This document shows positions 10,942 to 23,290 of a stretch of 64,000 nucleotides of DNA, piece after piece. The translations under genes were made by a program, and so were the position numbers. This DNA comes from Tomocerus qinae. Lineage: Eukaryota > Arthropoda > Collembola > Entomobryomorpha > Tomoceridae. Under the pieces are notes generated by a model. It was not told where the DNA came from, searched no databases, and was given only the letters and a program-made list of their open reading frames with translations. Numbering within the stretch: position 1 is the first letter of the stretch; each line of letters opens with the position of its first letter. The stretch covers positions 88,660,001 through 88,724,000 of the forward strand of contig CM034546.1 of assembly GCA_020055645.1 (NCBI GenBank). Reading direction: 5' to 3'.

Positions 10942-13900
10942 ATATAGACTACATGCTAGACATTTAATTAATATTTGCACAGAATTTGCTGGCTGCCGGT
11001 AGACTTACCTCTATTTATGAAATTTTATATCTCGCCAATAGATGTTTTAATGCACATGTCCCTTCATTTCCTAAGTGCAAACAATGTATGCAAAAAGTAC
11101 GAATACAGTTTATGTGTCATGTACCCATTCTGTGTACATATATGATTCGTCAGTGTTCGTAAAACACAGCTACACTGTAGCAGTGGCATGATAAAATAGC
11201 TAAATAAAAGAGTAAGAGACAGAGACAAATGAGTTTTAATTAATATTAAACAAAATAAGAAGAGTAAATATAGGAGAAAAGTCTAGTAGGAGGTGAGAGA
11301 TATTCACATTCTAGAAAACCTTAGTAAACTATGTTTTCCTATTTTTTAGAGTTTATGTGGCAAGTTGTAACTCAACTTCATCATCACAAAATGATATGAA
11401 TTGAATATACGTACACATTCTTTATAAGAGCGGTAAACCAAGGTAAATATCATAAACATAAAAGAAGACATCATCTTTACTTACACATTCACCTATAGCG
11501 TCACCGCAGCATTTGTCTGTAATATTATAAGTAAACACATTCACCTGTTCACTCACACTGTAAAGAAAGGATCCTACGTCATGACAAAACCAAGCATGTT
11601 TACAATAGAGACCGCTTTAATAAATATTATTATAGAACGTTGAGTAGTAAAGGTACACAGTGCTACAACACAGTCTAAGAGAGTTTGATAGGAAAAGAAC
11701 ATCAAAATAACAGACCGTTATCATAAGGATCGCATCCGTGTCTAAATACTATTATTTAGATAAAATTAGGGACACCACTAAACGACACAAAACGAGGACA
11801 ACAAGGAATAGGATTCCTATTTCAAACCAACTACGTACCAATTGAACCATAATGAAATTCTTAAAGTTCTTAAACATTTTTTATGACGCTTTACAAATAG
11901 ATATCAGCGGGCACAGCAAACTCACATCAGAACCTACAGATATACTACAGATATACATGGAAAAATATAAACGAAACATGTATGTACTATGTACTTACGT
12001 TGGCGCACTTAGTCTTAAAGCACTTTATATTCATTTCCATTCCTTTACAGAAATTACTAATATTTGATATGATTTAACTCTCGAAAGCCTGCGAAATGCA
12101 AAATCGCAAATTAATTTGAAAGTGTGCAAATGAATTTAGTTCCTTTGGTATAAAACATTGATATATCACAATCTCAGAATTCTTAAAGATGAAACAAAAA
12201 ATGGATTAGAAGAGGCGAAGGCAAATTAATGCGGAGCAAGAATTTGCCATGCTGAAGAAATAATAAAGTTGCCAAACAAATAAGTGATACAAATAAGTAA
12301 TAACAACAAAATTGAATAGACGAAATGATTAACAGTACTAAAGAAAAACTATAAGTATTCCTACTTATCTGTTCAGGGAATGAATGAATTGAAAGGGAAT
12401 GTTTTCAATGGGAAGAGGGAGGATGTAACAAAAGAGATGAGGATGTGGATGAGCTATTGCTGACATGACAGTATGAACAATATCAAAATTAACATAAATA
12501 ATACTGCATTTCAGTCGGACAGATTTATACAAATCAGGTCTTCAGAGTCAGAGAAGTTAATATAACATTGATGGAACTGCAAACTCTAATTCTACCCATC
12601 TGTTACTTCTCCACATTTTAATAATTGCAATTTGCCAAGTACAGATACTATAGTTAAGTGCACAAGCACAGACAGACAGCACTTCTCTACTCAGTTGTTT
12701 TCATTGCTTCGATCAGCGTACCATATGTACACATAATATGATATTGTAAACATTTAGTACAATCTATTCTACGTAGTAAAAATATCACTTTAATTTCCCA
12801 TTGAGTTGACATTTTGTACTTCAACATTTACATGACAAAAGAACAACTTTTTACAATCAGCGGCAGTTAATAAACGTGCAATTTTTAAGACTTAACTTTG
12901 ACTTCTGACCTCCAAATCTTTCAGGCTATAGTATAGGAATAGTTTATCTTTAATAAATACTATGTCCATAATCAATCACCCATTTTAGCTAAAACTACCA
13001 AAGGTACTAGATTTCTTTAATTCTTGCATTACCTAAATGTTTTTGGACTATGAATGATGTTGATTCAGCCGTTCAGCTTTGCTGTAGTGACTTAAAGTTA
13101 ACGTGAATGAAAAAAAGGTGTTTTTCAATGAAAGAAAATAGAATGAAATTCAAAATCCTAAAACCGATGTAAATAGAGTCCTCGACTGCCATGCCATGAA
13201 AAGGAAAGACCCTTTATTGTCAACACCTTTTTGTCAACAGGCTTTTTTTGAAATCCTTTTTTGTCAAAAAAACTCGCTTTTTGTCAACAAATTATATAGC
13301 AATTTGTTGGTATTATAATTATTTGTATATCATATAGCAGTTTGTCATATAGCATTATAACACAATGCCCATAATCACAACCAAGCTAAAGTATTATTCA
13401 ACATTCACTACCTCAATGATAACTGTATAATGCAATTTAACGGTATTGTATCCAAAATCCTATCCATGTGTGGTTGATAATAAGCAAATTGTGTATGGAA
13501 ACTTTGAAACTTCCTTCGACTAGTTATTAGACCTGCTACACATTGTCCTTTAAAGTACATGGGTTGATTGAGTCGCACCATTTTGGATAACAATTAACAA
13601 CAAAAATGTATTTTGGGTGAGTATACGACGAAACATTATGTATTTGACTATGCTTTGCATCTGACTTGACTTTACTCATTTTAGCTTATTAATCCAGCCA
13701 ACCATTTATTCATTGTAAAACTTGCAGACAAGTAACTTTCGTTTGGATCATCTACAAGTTATTGTTAAACATTGAACACATTGAGCAAATACAAGGCAAC
13801 AATACTTAAATAGGAGTGTTAAGCGCATCTTCAATAACGTACTTAAATATTACCTAAATGAGATGGCAAGCCAAGTTTTCTCTAGTGTAACTCTCAACTT

Positions 13901-15947
13901 TGATAAGAAAAGAGTTGGCCAACGAAGCAGCAAGGCAAAAAGGTAGCTTCTTATTACTCTCTCACTATTATGGCAACGTGTCTGGTCTAACGAATGTTGA
14001 TAAGTAACAAATGTGTTAAAGTTACTTTCTTTGTATCAGTTTGTGTACACTGAGTTGAGAAAAAAGAATGCAACTCGCAACGTGTTGACTGGATTATATG
14101 GGTGGCAGGGAAATACAGGCGATGCGACTTTACAGGAGACGGGAATCACCGGAGCTGTGCAACTACCGCCGCTTGCAGTGGTATGGTATTAAGCTTGTGT
14201 AGGCTAACTAATGCTGGAATCCAGCATTTAATACATCTATGATTATCATCATCATGTGCACATTTCATCGATTATATGATATGTGCACAGACTATATAGA
14301 GCACTTAACTTAACTCTTCCGAAATAGTACTTCGAGGACTTCAACGCAGTACCCAGAAAGAAACAATAAGACAAAGAAAACTACAACAATCCCACAAAAA
14401 AGTTTTCTTTTCACAAGTTGAAGTTGAAACTGACGTTGGTGATGATGATTGTTAGTTTATTATTTGATACACAACAAGTCTTTTATATTAAGTTTTAAGT
14501 CGCTTCTTTTTCCTACATATTATTATATCCAAAGGAGCACGATTTTTGAAGTGTTGATTTTTACAATTCCACTCACTTTACAGACTGAATGTTTTGTTCT
14601 CTCCTCTTTGGCTTACTTGCTTATAAATATTTCTATTGTAATATCATATGCACTTACAATAAAAGAGAATAGACCATGAGAGATAAAGCATAATGAAGGG
14701 AGTTTGTCATGGCACAGCGTAATAACAAACAACACACACGCCAGATACTGTACGAGACAGAAAACGAGACTTAACTTAAGAGTCTGTACTTGCCATAGAA
14801 CTTTTATAGGTGCATTGTGATATTGTGAATTTCATTTGGGAAAAGTTAAATATTCTAGTCGTGTCTTTTATTTTGCACAAGAAAGGTATATGTGTTTGCT
14901 ATGTAGTAATGTGGCATTGGCAACTATAAAAATGCATACCAAACCAACACTGCTAACAATAAAGGAAAACAGTTAGACTCTTACTTGTTCCACTCTGCCA
15001 CTAATACTTACTCGTTTACAATACTTCTTGTACACACAAACGCAACATTCACAGGGCTAAGTCAACCCCAGATGCACCAAATTAGGTCTAGGCTATAGGC
15101 AAGATTTCACTCTAATATTATTATTATTATTACTACATGATTCTATCCTAAGTAGCCGTACCACATGGATCATTATTGTATAGCAGTAACAGTAAACTGC
15201 CTACAAGTACCATGTAATATTATTATGCATATCAAGCAGTGTAACCTGTACAATTGTTCAGCGTCGTCATACTGCTAGTCTATATCAGTTAGGATACTCG
15301 AAAATTATATCCTCTTCAGATCTGTTGCTTAGTTTGTAGTAAAGTACCTATTTGTGCGTACAGAAATCTGAAATTGTTGTTAATCATACACAATTTATGC
15401 TAGATGTACACCACATTCACATTAATGCTCTATCTACATTGTTGTGGGTCTTCTCTTATAATTACTCCCATTTGAGAAGATGAAACTCATTACCATTAAT
15501 GCTTAAATCACATCATTGCATCTGCTATTATTATTATTAACAGGTTAGAATTTCCTCAGTGCAGGTTACTTTTGCACTCAGATTGTAATTGTATAGGCAT
15601 TTGTAAATTAATACAAAATGTGAATGAAATATAAATGAAAATACAAAACAATAGTAGGCCAAGGTACCTTTAAAGGCAGTATATACATTGAAATTGAGTA
15701 GATGCATTCACTTACATTCAATATCACATGTATTAATAAAGGACGAATAATACTTAATTGTATTGTTTTGCTGGATTTCTAATAATCTTTTACCACAGTC
15801 GTAACATTATAGCTAGTACAGCGCTCTTGCTCTCTCTATCCTATACTGCCTTCAGCTGCTCAGCTTTAAATTATCCTACACCTCACAGTTTTCAGTTGTA
15901 CTAACCCTATAAAATTGATCTCACTTCACTCATCACTGCTTATTTTT
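10942..15947. other. Non-coding stretch with one low-complexity repeat patch
   Basis: No exon was recognised. At 13205-13295 the motif TTTTTGTCAACA recurs about four to five times, similar in style to the TTTGCCAATTT arrays at the ends of the Mutator-like relic (1455-2374). A 61-codon minus-strand frame at 13408-13593 follows it and could be a degraded fragment of the same type, but I cannot support that firmly. Short TTA microsatellites occur near 15120 and 15530. Confidence 0.45.
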
Positions 15948-16526
15948 AGCTCGCCTGGATAAGGCAGCTTATAGAATCGCACTTCTGTTTACACGATAAC
16001 GTTTGAAGACATTAATATAATGGATTTCAACTAAACTTGGCAAAAACATTGCCTATGGACCTGTGACAAAGCCTATTGAAAATTAGCTACATTGGTCCAT
16101 AGGTTACTGAGATGGCGCGCGCTCACTTTGTCTTCATTTTAATAGTCAAAATGAAAATGTGACATTAAATGGACATTAAAAGTTCAATTGTGTTTCCTAT
16201 GAATTGTTAGGTAATAGTATACAATATTTAACTCCGCTTCGACAAAATTTAAAATTTTATAATAAAATAAATAAAACCGGAAAATACTTATTATAGGACG
16301 GAAATAAATCTATTTCGCATTTATATGCAAATTGATAGTCTTTACATTTTTCGAATTGCTTTTTATTATGACAGTCAATATTAACCGATTTTGATTTTCT
16401 GTTGATTTTGATACTCAATATCTATAATATAATCGCACTAATACCTTTAATCAATAAATATCAAGATAAACCTATTTCTATTATTCTACCAAAAATGTGT
16501 ACATGATCCCCTTATTCAGGCGAGCT
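15948..16526. mobile_element. Small DNA element, copy 1 of the TCGCCTG family
   Basis: Ends are inverted: AGCTCGCCTGGATAAGG at 15948 and CCTTATTCAGGCGAGCT ending at 16526. The body is shared with the larger copy at 29737-31270, including the CCTATGGACC...GTGAC segment, GATGGCGCGCGCTCACTTTGTCTTC, ATTTCGCATTTATATGCAAATTG and about one and a half copies of a 40-bp TTTTGATTTTCTGTTGATTTTGAT unit. It has no open frame of note. Confidence 0.6.
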
Positions 16527-18309
16527 TCTGTTACGGCTTGCCGTAGGTTTTGGCATTAAAACCACTCGTGTTCGTGTTTGTGGATAATATTTACTACAAT
16601 TTAATAAAAAAAATCATAAAAATCATAAAATCAAAGCTTTATAGTCAAGTTACATAAGCCGAAGCTTTTCTCCAGTATCAGACTTTATAGTAGATTTATA
16701 GTTAGTTTCCCAAGTAATTTACCTATTCCGTACTTGCACCGAGCCGAATAGGGTACTTCTTGGAGTTTCCACCTAGATACGTTGTTTGTAGCGCTAGGAT
16801 TTTTCAAGGCAAGGGGCTGAGTTGTTTCTTAGATGTTAGATTTAAACAGTCTGTAGTCAAGCTACAAGTCGCATACTCATCACCCATCCAAACATTGCTC
16901 AGCGGACAACGTAGCTTAACCTCAGCTTCCAGTGGAATATGCTTTGGACACTTGCTACCGTGCCTTGCCTATAATATTAATAATATTATTATATATATTA
17001 ATAATATTATATTAATAATATTATGGTCATGGTCAATTACACTGCATATATGACTTATGACCATAAGATGTCATAACTATGGTCATACAAATTAAACTTG
17101 CCAGAAGTATGCTGGTCGGTGCTTACAGCGAAAAACTAGAAGCTTTTAAAAATAAAAGTCTATTATGAAAAGAAAGTACAAAATAAAGATATCTACCTAC
17201 CTAGTAAAATTGCATTTAGTGATAACGTTATCTATCGTATGTAAGCAATAATGGCCATGCACGATCGCAAATGTAGTTTGTAGTAGCTGCTGTTGTGGTG
17301 TTATGGGAGTACATTTCAAACAAAACCTTAAAGTATACATGAAACAACGTACTTATCAGAGTATTTTATCATTTCAGAACATTGAAATCAATGCATTGAT
17401 TCAATATTCCATTAAGCTGCACACAGAAGCAGTTGCCTTTGTTTCCGTTTCCAAATATTACCTTTTCCAAATATTGAGAATTGAAAAGACAAGCAAGACT
17501 TTTAAGACTTACGCATAGGTAACTTTTACTTCTACTAGCATTGTGTAATAGGTAAGGTATGTTTCGGCTTTCAGTAAAAAAATTATATTTGACTTTATTA
17601 ACTTATTTGTTCTGTAAGCCTCACCTCAAGTATGTCAAATGTCAACCAACCTGTATAATATGCATTCATTCATGCATTAAACGATCAACCTACCAGTAAT
17701 TTCTCATTTTCACGATCAAACACAAGACAATTTTTTCACGTCCCTTGCACAAGAAATAACTTTTACTTTTTGAAAGGAATTGGATGGGAAAGTAAAAATG
17801 AAAGAATTTTAAGGCGTGAAAAAATATTTTCACAGTAAACTTCTAAAGTGGAGTCATAGGCATCAAAATTATAAATAAAAAAGTCAACAAACTTTACAAA
17901 AACAGTTTATGGATCTAATTAAATTTAGTCACAATCGTTTTAAGAAAGAATAATATTTCAGACCTAATGTGATTAGAATCGAACTATGTATTACAGAAGC
18001 ATTTAAAAGTGACTCTTCGGAACTTAGTTGATATTGATACGAAAATTTAACACACGCGTTTTGATAGTCAATTTTCAAAAATAAACAAACTTGGAGTCTC
18101 AGTTATTTATGTGTTGATATACATACGTCCACATCCATATTACCAAGTCTATCTTACAAAGTTTAAGGTTCGGGTGGTTCAAAATACGGGGAAATTCAAT
18201 GAGGGACAGGTAATGGGGAAGTATCTATGGCTACGATTTAAAATACACAGAGCCATTGAAATTTACTCTATGACAATACAGCAAAATGAATAGGGCATAA
18301 AAGTGACGA
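16527..18309. other. Non-coding stretch with an AT palindrome
   Basis: No exon recognised. At 16970-17025 there is an alternating TAATATTA sequence that can fold into an extended AT-only hairpin. The remaining open frames are short and compositionally random. Confidence 0.45.
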
Positions 18310-18310
18310 T

Positions 18311-18611
18311 TTTTTTGGGAACTTGAATCTAGTCCGAGAATATTCAATATTGGTCGTAGAAAGACGAAGTTGGTCTCTAAAAACGCAGAAAATGTCAATA
18401 ATTTATAGCAGGTTGCACTTAGATTCCTAATTTTTACCTCTGGTTACGAGATATTAATTAAAATTGCAATAACTCGCAAACGAAGGTAAAAGGTAGAAAT
18501 CTAAGTGCAAGCTGCTATAAATTGACATTTTCTGCGTTTTTTGTTTTTAGAGACCAACTTCGTCTTTCTACGACCAATATTCTCGGACTAGATCCAAGTT
18601 TCCCAAAAAAA
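18311..18611. mobile_element. Palindromic MITE, about 300 bp
   Basis: Left arm TTTTTTGGGAACTTGAATCTAG with AAAGACGAAGTTGGTCTCTA; the right arm is its reverse complement with a few differences, ending TAGATCCAAGTTTCCCAAAAAA. Arms of about 135 bp surround a short AT-rich centre. It lies 97 bp before the 988-bp TTAA element. Confidence 0.75.
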
Positions 18612-18708
18612 GTTAAGAGCGAATATGATAGTCAAGCCCAATCGTCATTAGAAACCATACCTACCTCTTAAGCAAGGCTTTGTTTATAGTAAAATGTATA
18701 TACATTAA

Positions 18709-19696
18709 GGTGACTGTGTATACGATTTGGGAATCTCTGGTGACTATCAAAATACATGTTAAAATTTTTTGCCATTCTTGATATAACTTCCAGAGTTTTA
18801 CTCCGATTTTCTAATGAAGTACATTTACGGAAAGGTAAAAACATTGGCTAGGATTTAATTTGGGAAAATTTTCGATTTTTTTGATTATTTAGCAGTAGCA
18901 ATGGTTCAAAATTTTATGCGAATTTCTATCCAGATGTCATCATTAAAGTGTGACATGTATAAAAACTGAGGCAATAATCGAACATTTTCCCAAATTAAAT
19001 CCTAGCCAATGCGTTTGCCTTTCCGAAAATGTACATCATTAGAAAATCGGAGTAAAACTCTGGAAGTTATATCAAAAATAGCAAAGAGAGTTTCATAAAA
19101 AAGGTTGAAATGTAAACTGCCTCATACTTGACCGGATGTGCAAGTCATAGAATATCCGACATTGAAGCAATGGACTGATATCAACTTGACATGAGCTAGA
19201 GCATTGAGCTTTTTCTCTATGCCAACGCTGATGGTGTCATAATTTTCATAGTGTCATTGCTTGATTACAGTCAGTAGTAATTCGATCCCATGGTTACTGA
19301 TGTCCCACCCAAGAGATAGCAGTGCAATACTCGAAATAATGTGTGGAAATGCAAATGTGCCTCTACATCCAAATGTAGCCAGTTCATGGCATGAACAAAT
19401 TCTTGTGCACATTGGATGAAGATTTTGCAGTGCAGATTGCTGTTGCTATTGGCTCCCTGTGTTAAATAGCTACATACCATTCAAAATTAGGAACTTCCTT
19501 GGAAACTTTCAATTTTGTTATTTTGAAGTATTGCAATATACTGCCCAGCGTCGAATACTGCGATTGTGTGGTTATCTCCAGTTAGTTTTTCGGTTAGTAG
19601 GGCTATGGGTTTCGGCTACCGTTAGAAGCATATTTTTATTTGAATTTTGAAATATTTAAAAATTTCGAATTTCGAAATAAAAGAGGAACAGCCACC
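18709..19696 (+). mobile_element. 988-bp TTAA element, copy A
   Basis: Bounded by TTAA on both sides (18705-18708 and 19697-19700), with ends GGTGACTGTG...ACAGCCACC (imperfect terminal inverted repeat GGTGRCTGT). A second copy of the same length lies at 57713-58700 in opposite orientation. The first third is an internal palindrome (about 18778-19073) with arms containing TTCCAGAGTTTTACTCCGAT and its complement. The remainder contains overlapping open frames of 69 and 63 codons with no recognised motif. The TTAA duplication suggests mobilisation by a piggyBac-type transposase; the element encodes none itself. Confidence 0.85.
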
Positions 19697-19700
19697 TTAA

Positions 19701-20892
19701 AAAAGCATTATCTTACCACTTTTCTGAATGAACTTGAAAGCGATTTGGTTATTTGTATTTATATTATTCCGTTTGTTGTTTGTTCTGCTGTCTACAAGCT
19801 TGCATGCAGGATAAACTTTTCCCAACTTCCTGAATTCTATATTGTCGATTGTATAACACCAAATCTGAAACCAAGATAATCACACGAGTTTCAATTTCAA
19901 TTGATGATTGACTTTATTCTAACATGGAAATTAAAATTACCGATATAATTAATTTATACCACAGCTCACACACATAATATGAAAAATGAATTGCATACAA
20001 CTGACTACAAAAGTCTACATTTCAAATAGAATAATAGAATCGAGATAAATAGAAAATAGAAAAAATCTGACAATTGCAGGCAACAGTCATTGATTTTTAA
20101 TATACTTTTTTCTAGAATTTGGTTGGAGCATTAAATTGTTAATTGAATGAAATATGAATCTCGAATCCGTTTTTTTCCATTGTCTTAATAGTTGAACTTA
20201 ACTTACAACTTTCATGTTAATATTATTTATTATTATTATTCACTTTACGTTTACATTCACTTTACGATCAAAAATATTTTAAGCAAAAAATGAGTACAAA
20301 ACCTTTGCACGAATGACGAATGACATTACATTGCTTTTAAGGAAAAATTATTGGTGTTTCGAAAAATATTTATTCAGATTTATTTGTATTTACCATGTTT
20401 GCTAATCTTCTTGTAATAACTAGGAAAATTAACTAATTACTATACGTTGTCCTTCTTTCTTACCATGAGTTGAATATGACATATATGAACCAACTTTTGA
20501 CTTCAAAAGTATTACATACCATTGAGGAAATAAATCCGAAATCAGCTAAGTTCTTGAGTTCGATTGCGTATAAGAATAAGGAGTATATGAAGTAACCAAT
20601 TAATACACTCACTAGCTGCAAGCCGTCAGTATCTTGTAGTATAGTGGTGTAGACTGTAGAGTGTAGAGGATATGCTTGTAAGATCTACACAGAAAGTTGC
20701 TGACTAAATTGGACTAAATTGCTTTTGTTTGTAAACTGGGAAATAAACTTTCGTGGCAAACCTGTGACTGCAGCAGGGATCAGTCAAACAGTTGTAGTCT
20801 GAGTGAGTGACTTTGACTAGACGACTAGACCTACAGCACTACAAAGACAAATATAAAAGTTTTTGTACAAAATTAAATATGCAATTCTACAC
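19701..20892. other. Non-coding stretch, nothing recognised
   Basis: AT-rich, with a short TTA run near 20222. No exon or repeat structure recognised. Confidence 0.45.
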
Positions 20893-21124
20893 CAGTACCG
20901 TATTTAGATTAGAAGTCGATTTCGGAGGGGGCCATGATATCATACTATAGGACAATATATATTAGGCATAATCGCGCGAAGCGCGAAAAATTTTGGCTTA
21001 TTTTGTCTAACATGAGTCAAAAATAGCCTAAAAATCACATAAAATCTGAGAAAAATTTCTCTTTTTCTTGGATTTCGGGGGGGGGGGCATTTGCCCCCAA
21101 TGCCCCCCCCTCAATACGGCCTTG
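20893..21124. mobile_element. MITE with AAGGCCGTATT ends
   Basis: Left end CCAGTACCGTATTTAG and right end CAATACGGCCTTG form a weak inverted repeat, followed inward by GGGGGCC-type runs. A run of nine to ten G residues at about 21078 is followed by GCATTTGCCCCC. The interior holds one copy of the hairpin module TAATCGCGCGAAGCGCGAAAAATTTTGGC also found in the hAT-like element at 32381-33071 and at about 36840-36880. Confidence 0.55.
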
Positions 21125-21148
21125 TTCTACACAGATATTAAGAATTAA

Positions 21149-21307
21149 GTCTAGACTATACTTCCCGTTTCATCGTCACGTTCACGTTTTGTGACGTCTA
21201 AATGACGTCACTACAGTGATTTAAAAAATTTTTGAAATATGATATGACGTCATTTTGACGTCACAAAACGTGAACGTGACGATGAAACGGGAAGTATAGT
21301 CCAGGCC
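21149..21307. mobile_element. TTAA palindrome 1 (159 bp) of a tandem pair
   Basis: Nearly perfect palindrome with arms CTATACTTCCCGTTTCATCG / CGATGAAACGGGAAGTATAG. It is flanked by TTAA at 21145-21148 and 21308-21311. The arms contain several TGACGTCA or GACGTCA sites. Confidence 0.8.
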
Positions 21308-21311
21308 TTAA

Positions 21312-21459
21312 GGCTAAACTATACTTCCCGTTTCATCGTTAAGTTCACGTTTGGTGACGTCAAAATGACGTCATATCACATTTCAAAATTTTTTTAAATT
21401 ACTGTAGTGACGTCATCAAACGTGAACTTAACGATGAAACGGGAAGTATAGTTTAGGCT
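21312..21459. mobile_element. TTAA palindrome 2 (148 bp) of a tandem pair
   Basis: Same family as the 159-bp palindrome immediately to the left: arms GGCTAAACTATACTTCCCG / CGGGAAGTATAGTTTAGGCT. It is flanked by TTAA at 21308-21311 (shared with its neighbour) and 21460-21463. Sequence differences (AAGTTCACG versus ACGTTCACG) show it is a diverged sister and not a recent duplication of the adjacent copy. Confidence 0.8.
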
Positions 21460-21463
21460 TTAA

Positions 21464-23290
21464 GGTCCATGCTAGAAGAGATTTAATATTAGATAACTGG
21501 ATTTATAACATTTAATTATCTTTGGACTGAAATTGGTCATGCATACTGCTTGGGAACGAAATAAAAGGAAGTAGCCCTTAATAATTTTTATATACCATGT
21601 GTTTTCAGTCATAGATACCACTACGCCCACGTCCCTTGTTCTATGGTGAAAATGGACTTTGATGCTACCTATTTGGTCCATTATATAGGTATTCGACGCG
21701 CCTGTTCTGGATGCATTTTGGGCTACTTATTTCAGTATCACTATTTCAGTCGTTGTAAAGAGTTGGGTTTTATTTATTACTAGTTTCAATATTTTTTTAC
21801 ATACTTATATATAACACGATGATTTTTAAATCGCTATTCAACGAAACAAGTCATTTCACAGTTAATTATTAGTATTTACATGCAATAGGAATAAATGCTC
21901 TATTTTAAAGAAGACTACAGTAACAATCTATATAACCAAAAACATTCATATAATTACACTATACCTACACAACAATACATGACATGAGACGGAGACAGGT
22001 TTGACTACACAACTAAGACGAAAAATTGCTTCATTTCGTCTTAGATATTTGATTTGTTTTGCTTATTAATCTAATTTATTAGTAAGTAATGGTAGTAAAT
22101 AATTGCTAAATTAAAATATAACACAGTGTCGGTATTCGGCACGCTATATGATTGCATCGGTAGGGGTGGTACAGTACATATAGGTGGATTGTAAACACTA
22201 TTCAGACAGATTTTATAACATTTGTAGTCGCTTTAACCATGCTTAATAATTTATATTTAATTTATATCTCCTATTTTATTCGCAGGTACTCGAATAAGAA
22301 TTTCATGCGCATACATACAAATAACAATAACTAAGGGCGAAATTAATTCTGACATTTGAATATCACTTAATTATATAATGAATATGCACTTCACACAATA
22401 TCCACTTCAACAGCGATTTTACAACATGTTTTGATTGAAAGTACGTTTGGTTGGCTTATACGGATTATAGCTATAAAAGACTAGCTTTCACATTCACCAC
22501 TTACATTAATATAACAGTGACAGTATTATACAGCTATAGGTTAGTGGCTAATGCTATTTTGGTACCTCATTTTGGGAGTTGTTTTTACGTGCCGGCTATC
22601 TGCGTATGTATTTCATTTAAAAAATAAAAAATCTTGTCAACTGAAAATGAACTAAACTGCAAACTTTGTATTTATATTATAATATTTTTGCTTGGCAACT
22701 TTCTAACAGTCTACACAATGAGAGCACAAAGTAAGCAACACTATTATAACTGGGCTTTTCATTACTCACTTATTCCCAAATTCTCACTAAATATCTGAAA
22801 ATCAACTAATACCATGAAATCTGACAAAATTCGATTCTCTTCTGCATTCAGCATTGGAAAACATTAATTTCTAATTCAAACGTTCGTGGAGGTAATAAAT
22901 TATAAACAAACTGACAAAATATATTCAATACTAAATCTCAAATGACATGAAGCAAAAAATAACCCCGAGCCAAGATTACAAAATCAAAGCTCTAATCTAT
23001 TGAATCTCATGAATTTGATATAAATTGAATGTTTCTTTAACTGTACACTAGTAAGAAACCTCTACTGGTCTTCACAAAATTGCATTGTAACATGACCAAA
23101 ACCAACCAACTTGGTTACAACTTTAATTGAAATACTTAAGTATTTATTAAGTAGATCTACAGAATATACCATCACAATATTTGAACTTCGGACGCGGTTG
23201 CAGCAGAATACATGCAATATGCAATTTGTTGGATCATTCAGCAACTACACGGCCTGATACGTTTTGAGTATTAAAATGAAGGTACGGAAT
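21464..23290. other. Non-coding; 3' flank of MAN1B1 at right end
   Basis: No exon recognised. On the minus strand an AATAAA at 23148-23143 lies about 140 nt after the MAN1B1 stop and is a candidate polyadenylation signal. Confidence 0.5.

Noticed and set aside
13408-13593. Possible FLYWCH remnant on the minus strand after TTTTTGTCAA repeats
   Set aside because: A GQCVAGLIT segment followed by a His is suggestive, but no terminal repeats or target duplication were found and the match is too weak.
19271-19879. Possible genes inside and just after the 988-bp TTAA element
   Set aside because: The frames overlap on opposite strands, carry no transposase motif and are shared only because the two copies are near-identical.
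21149-21459. TGACGTCA clusters as a dedicated cAMP-response enhancer
   Set aside because: The sites are part of the inverted arms of two MITEs. Function cannot be claimed from sequence; they are reported only as an element property.
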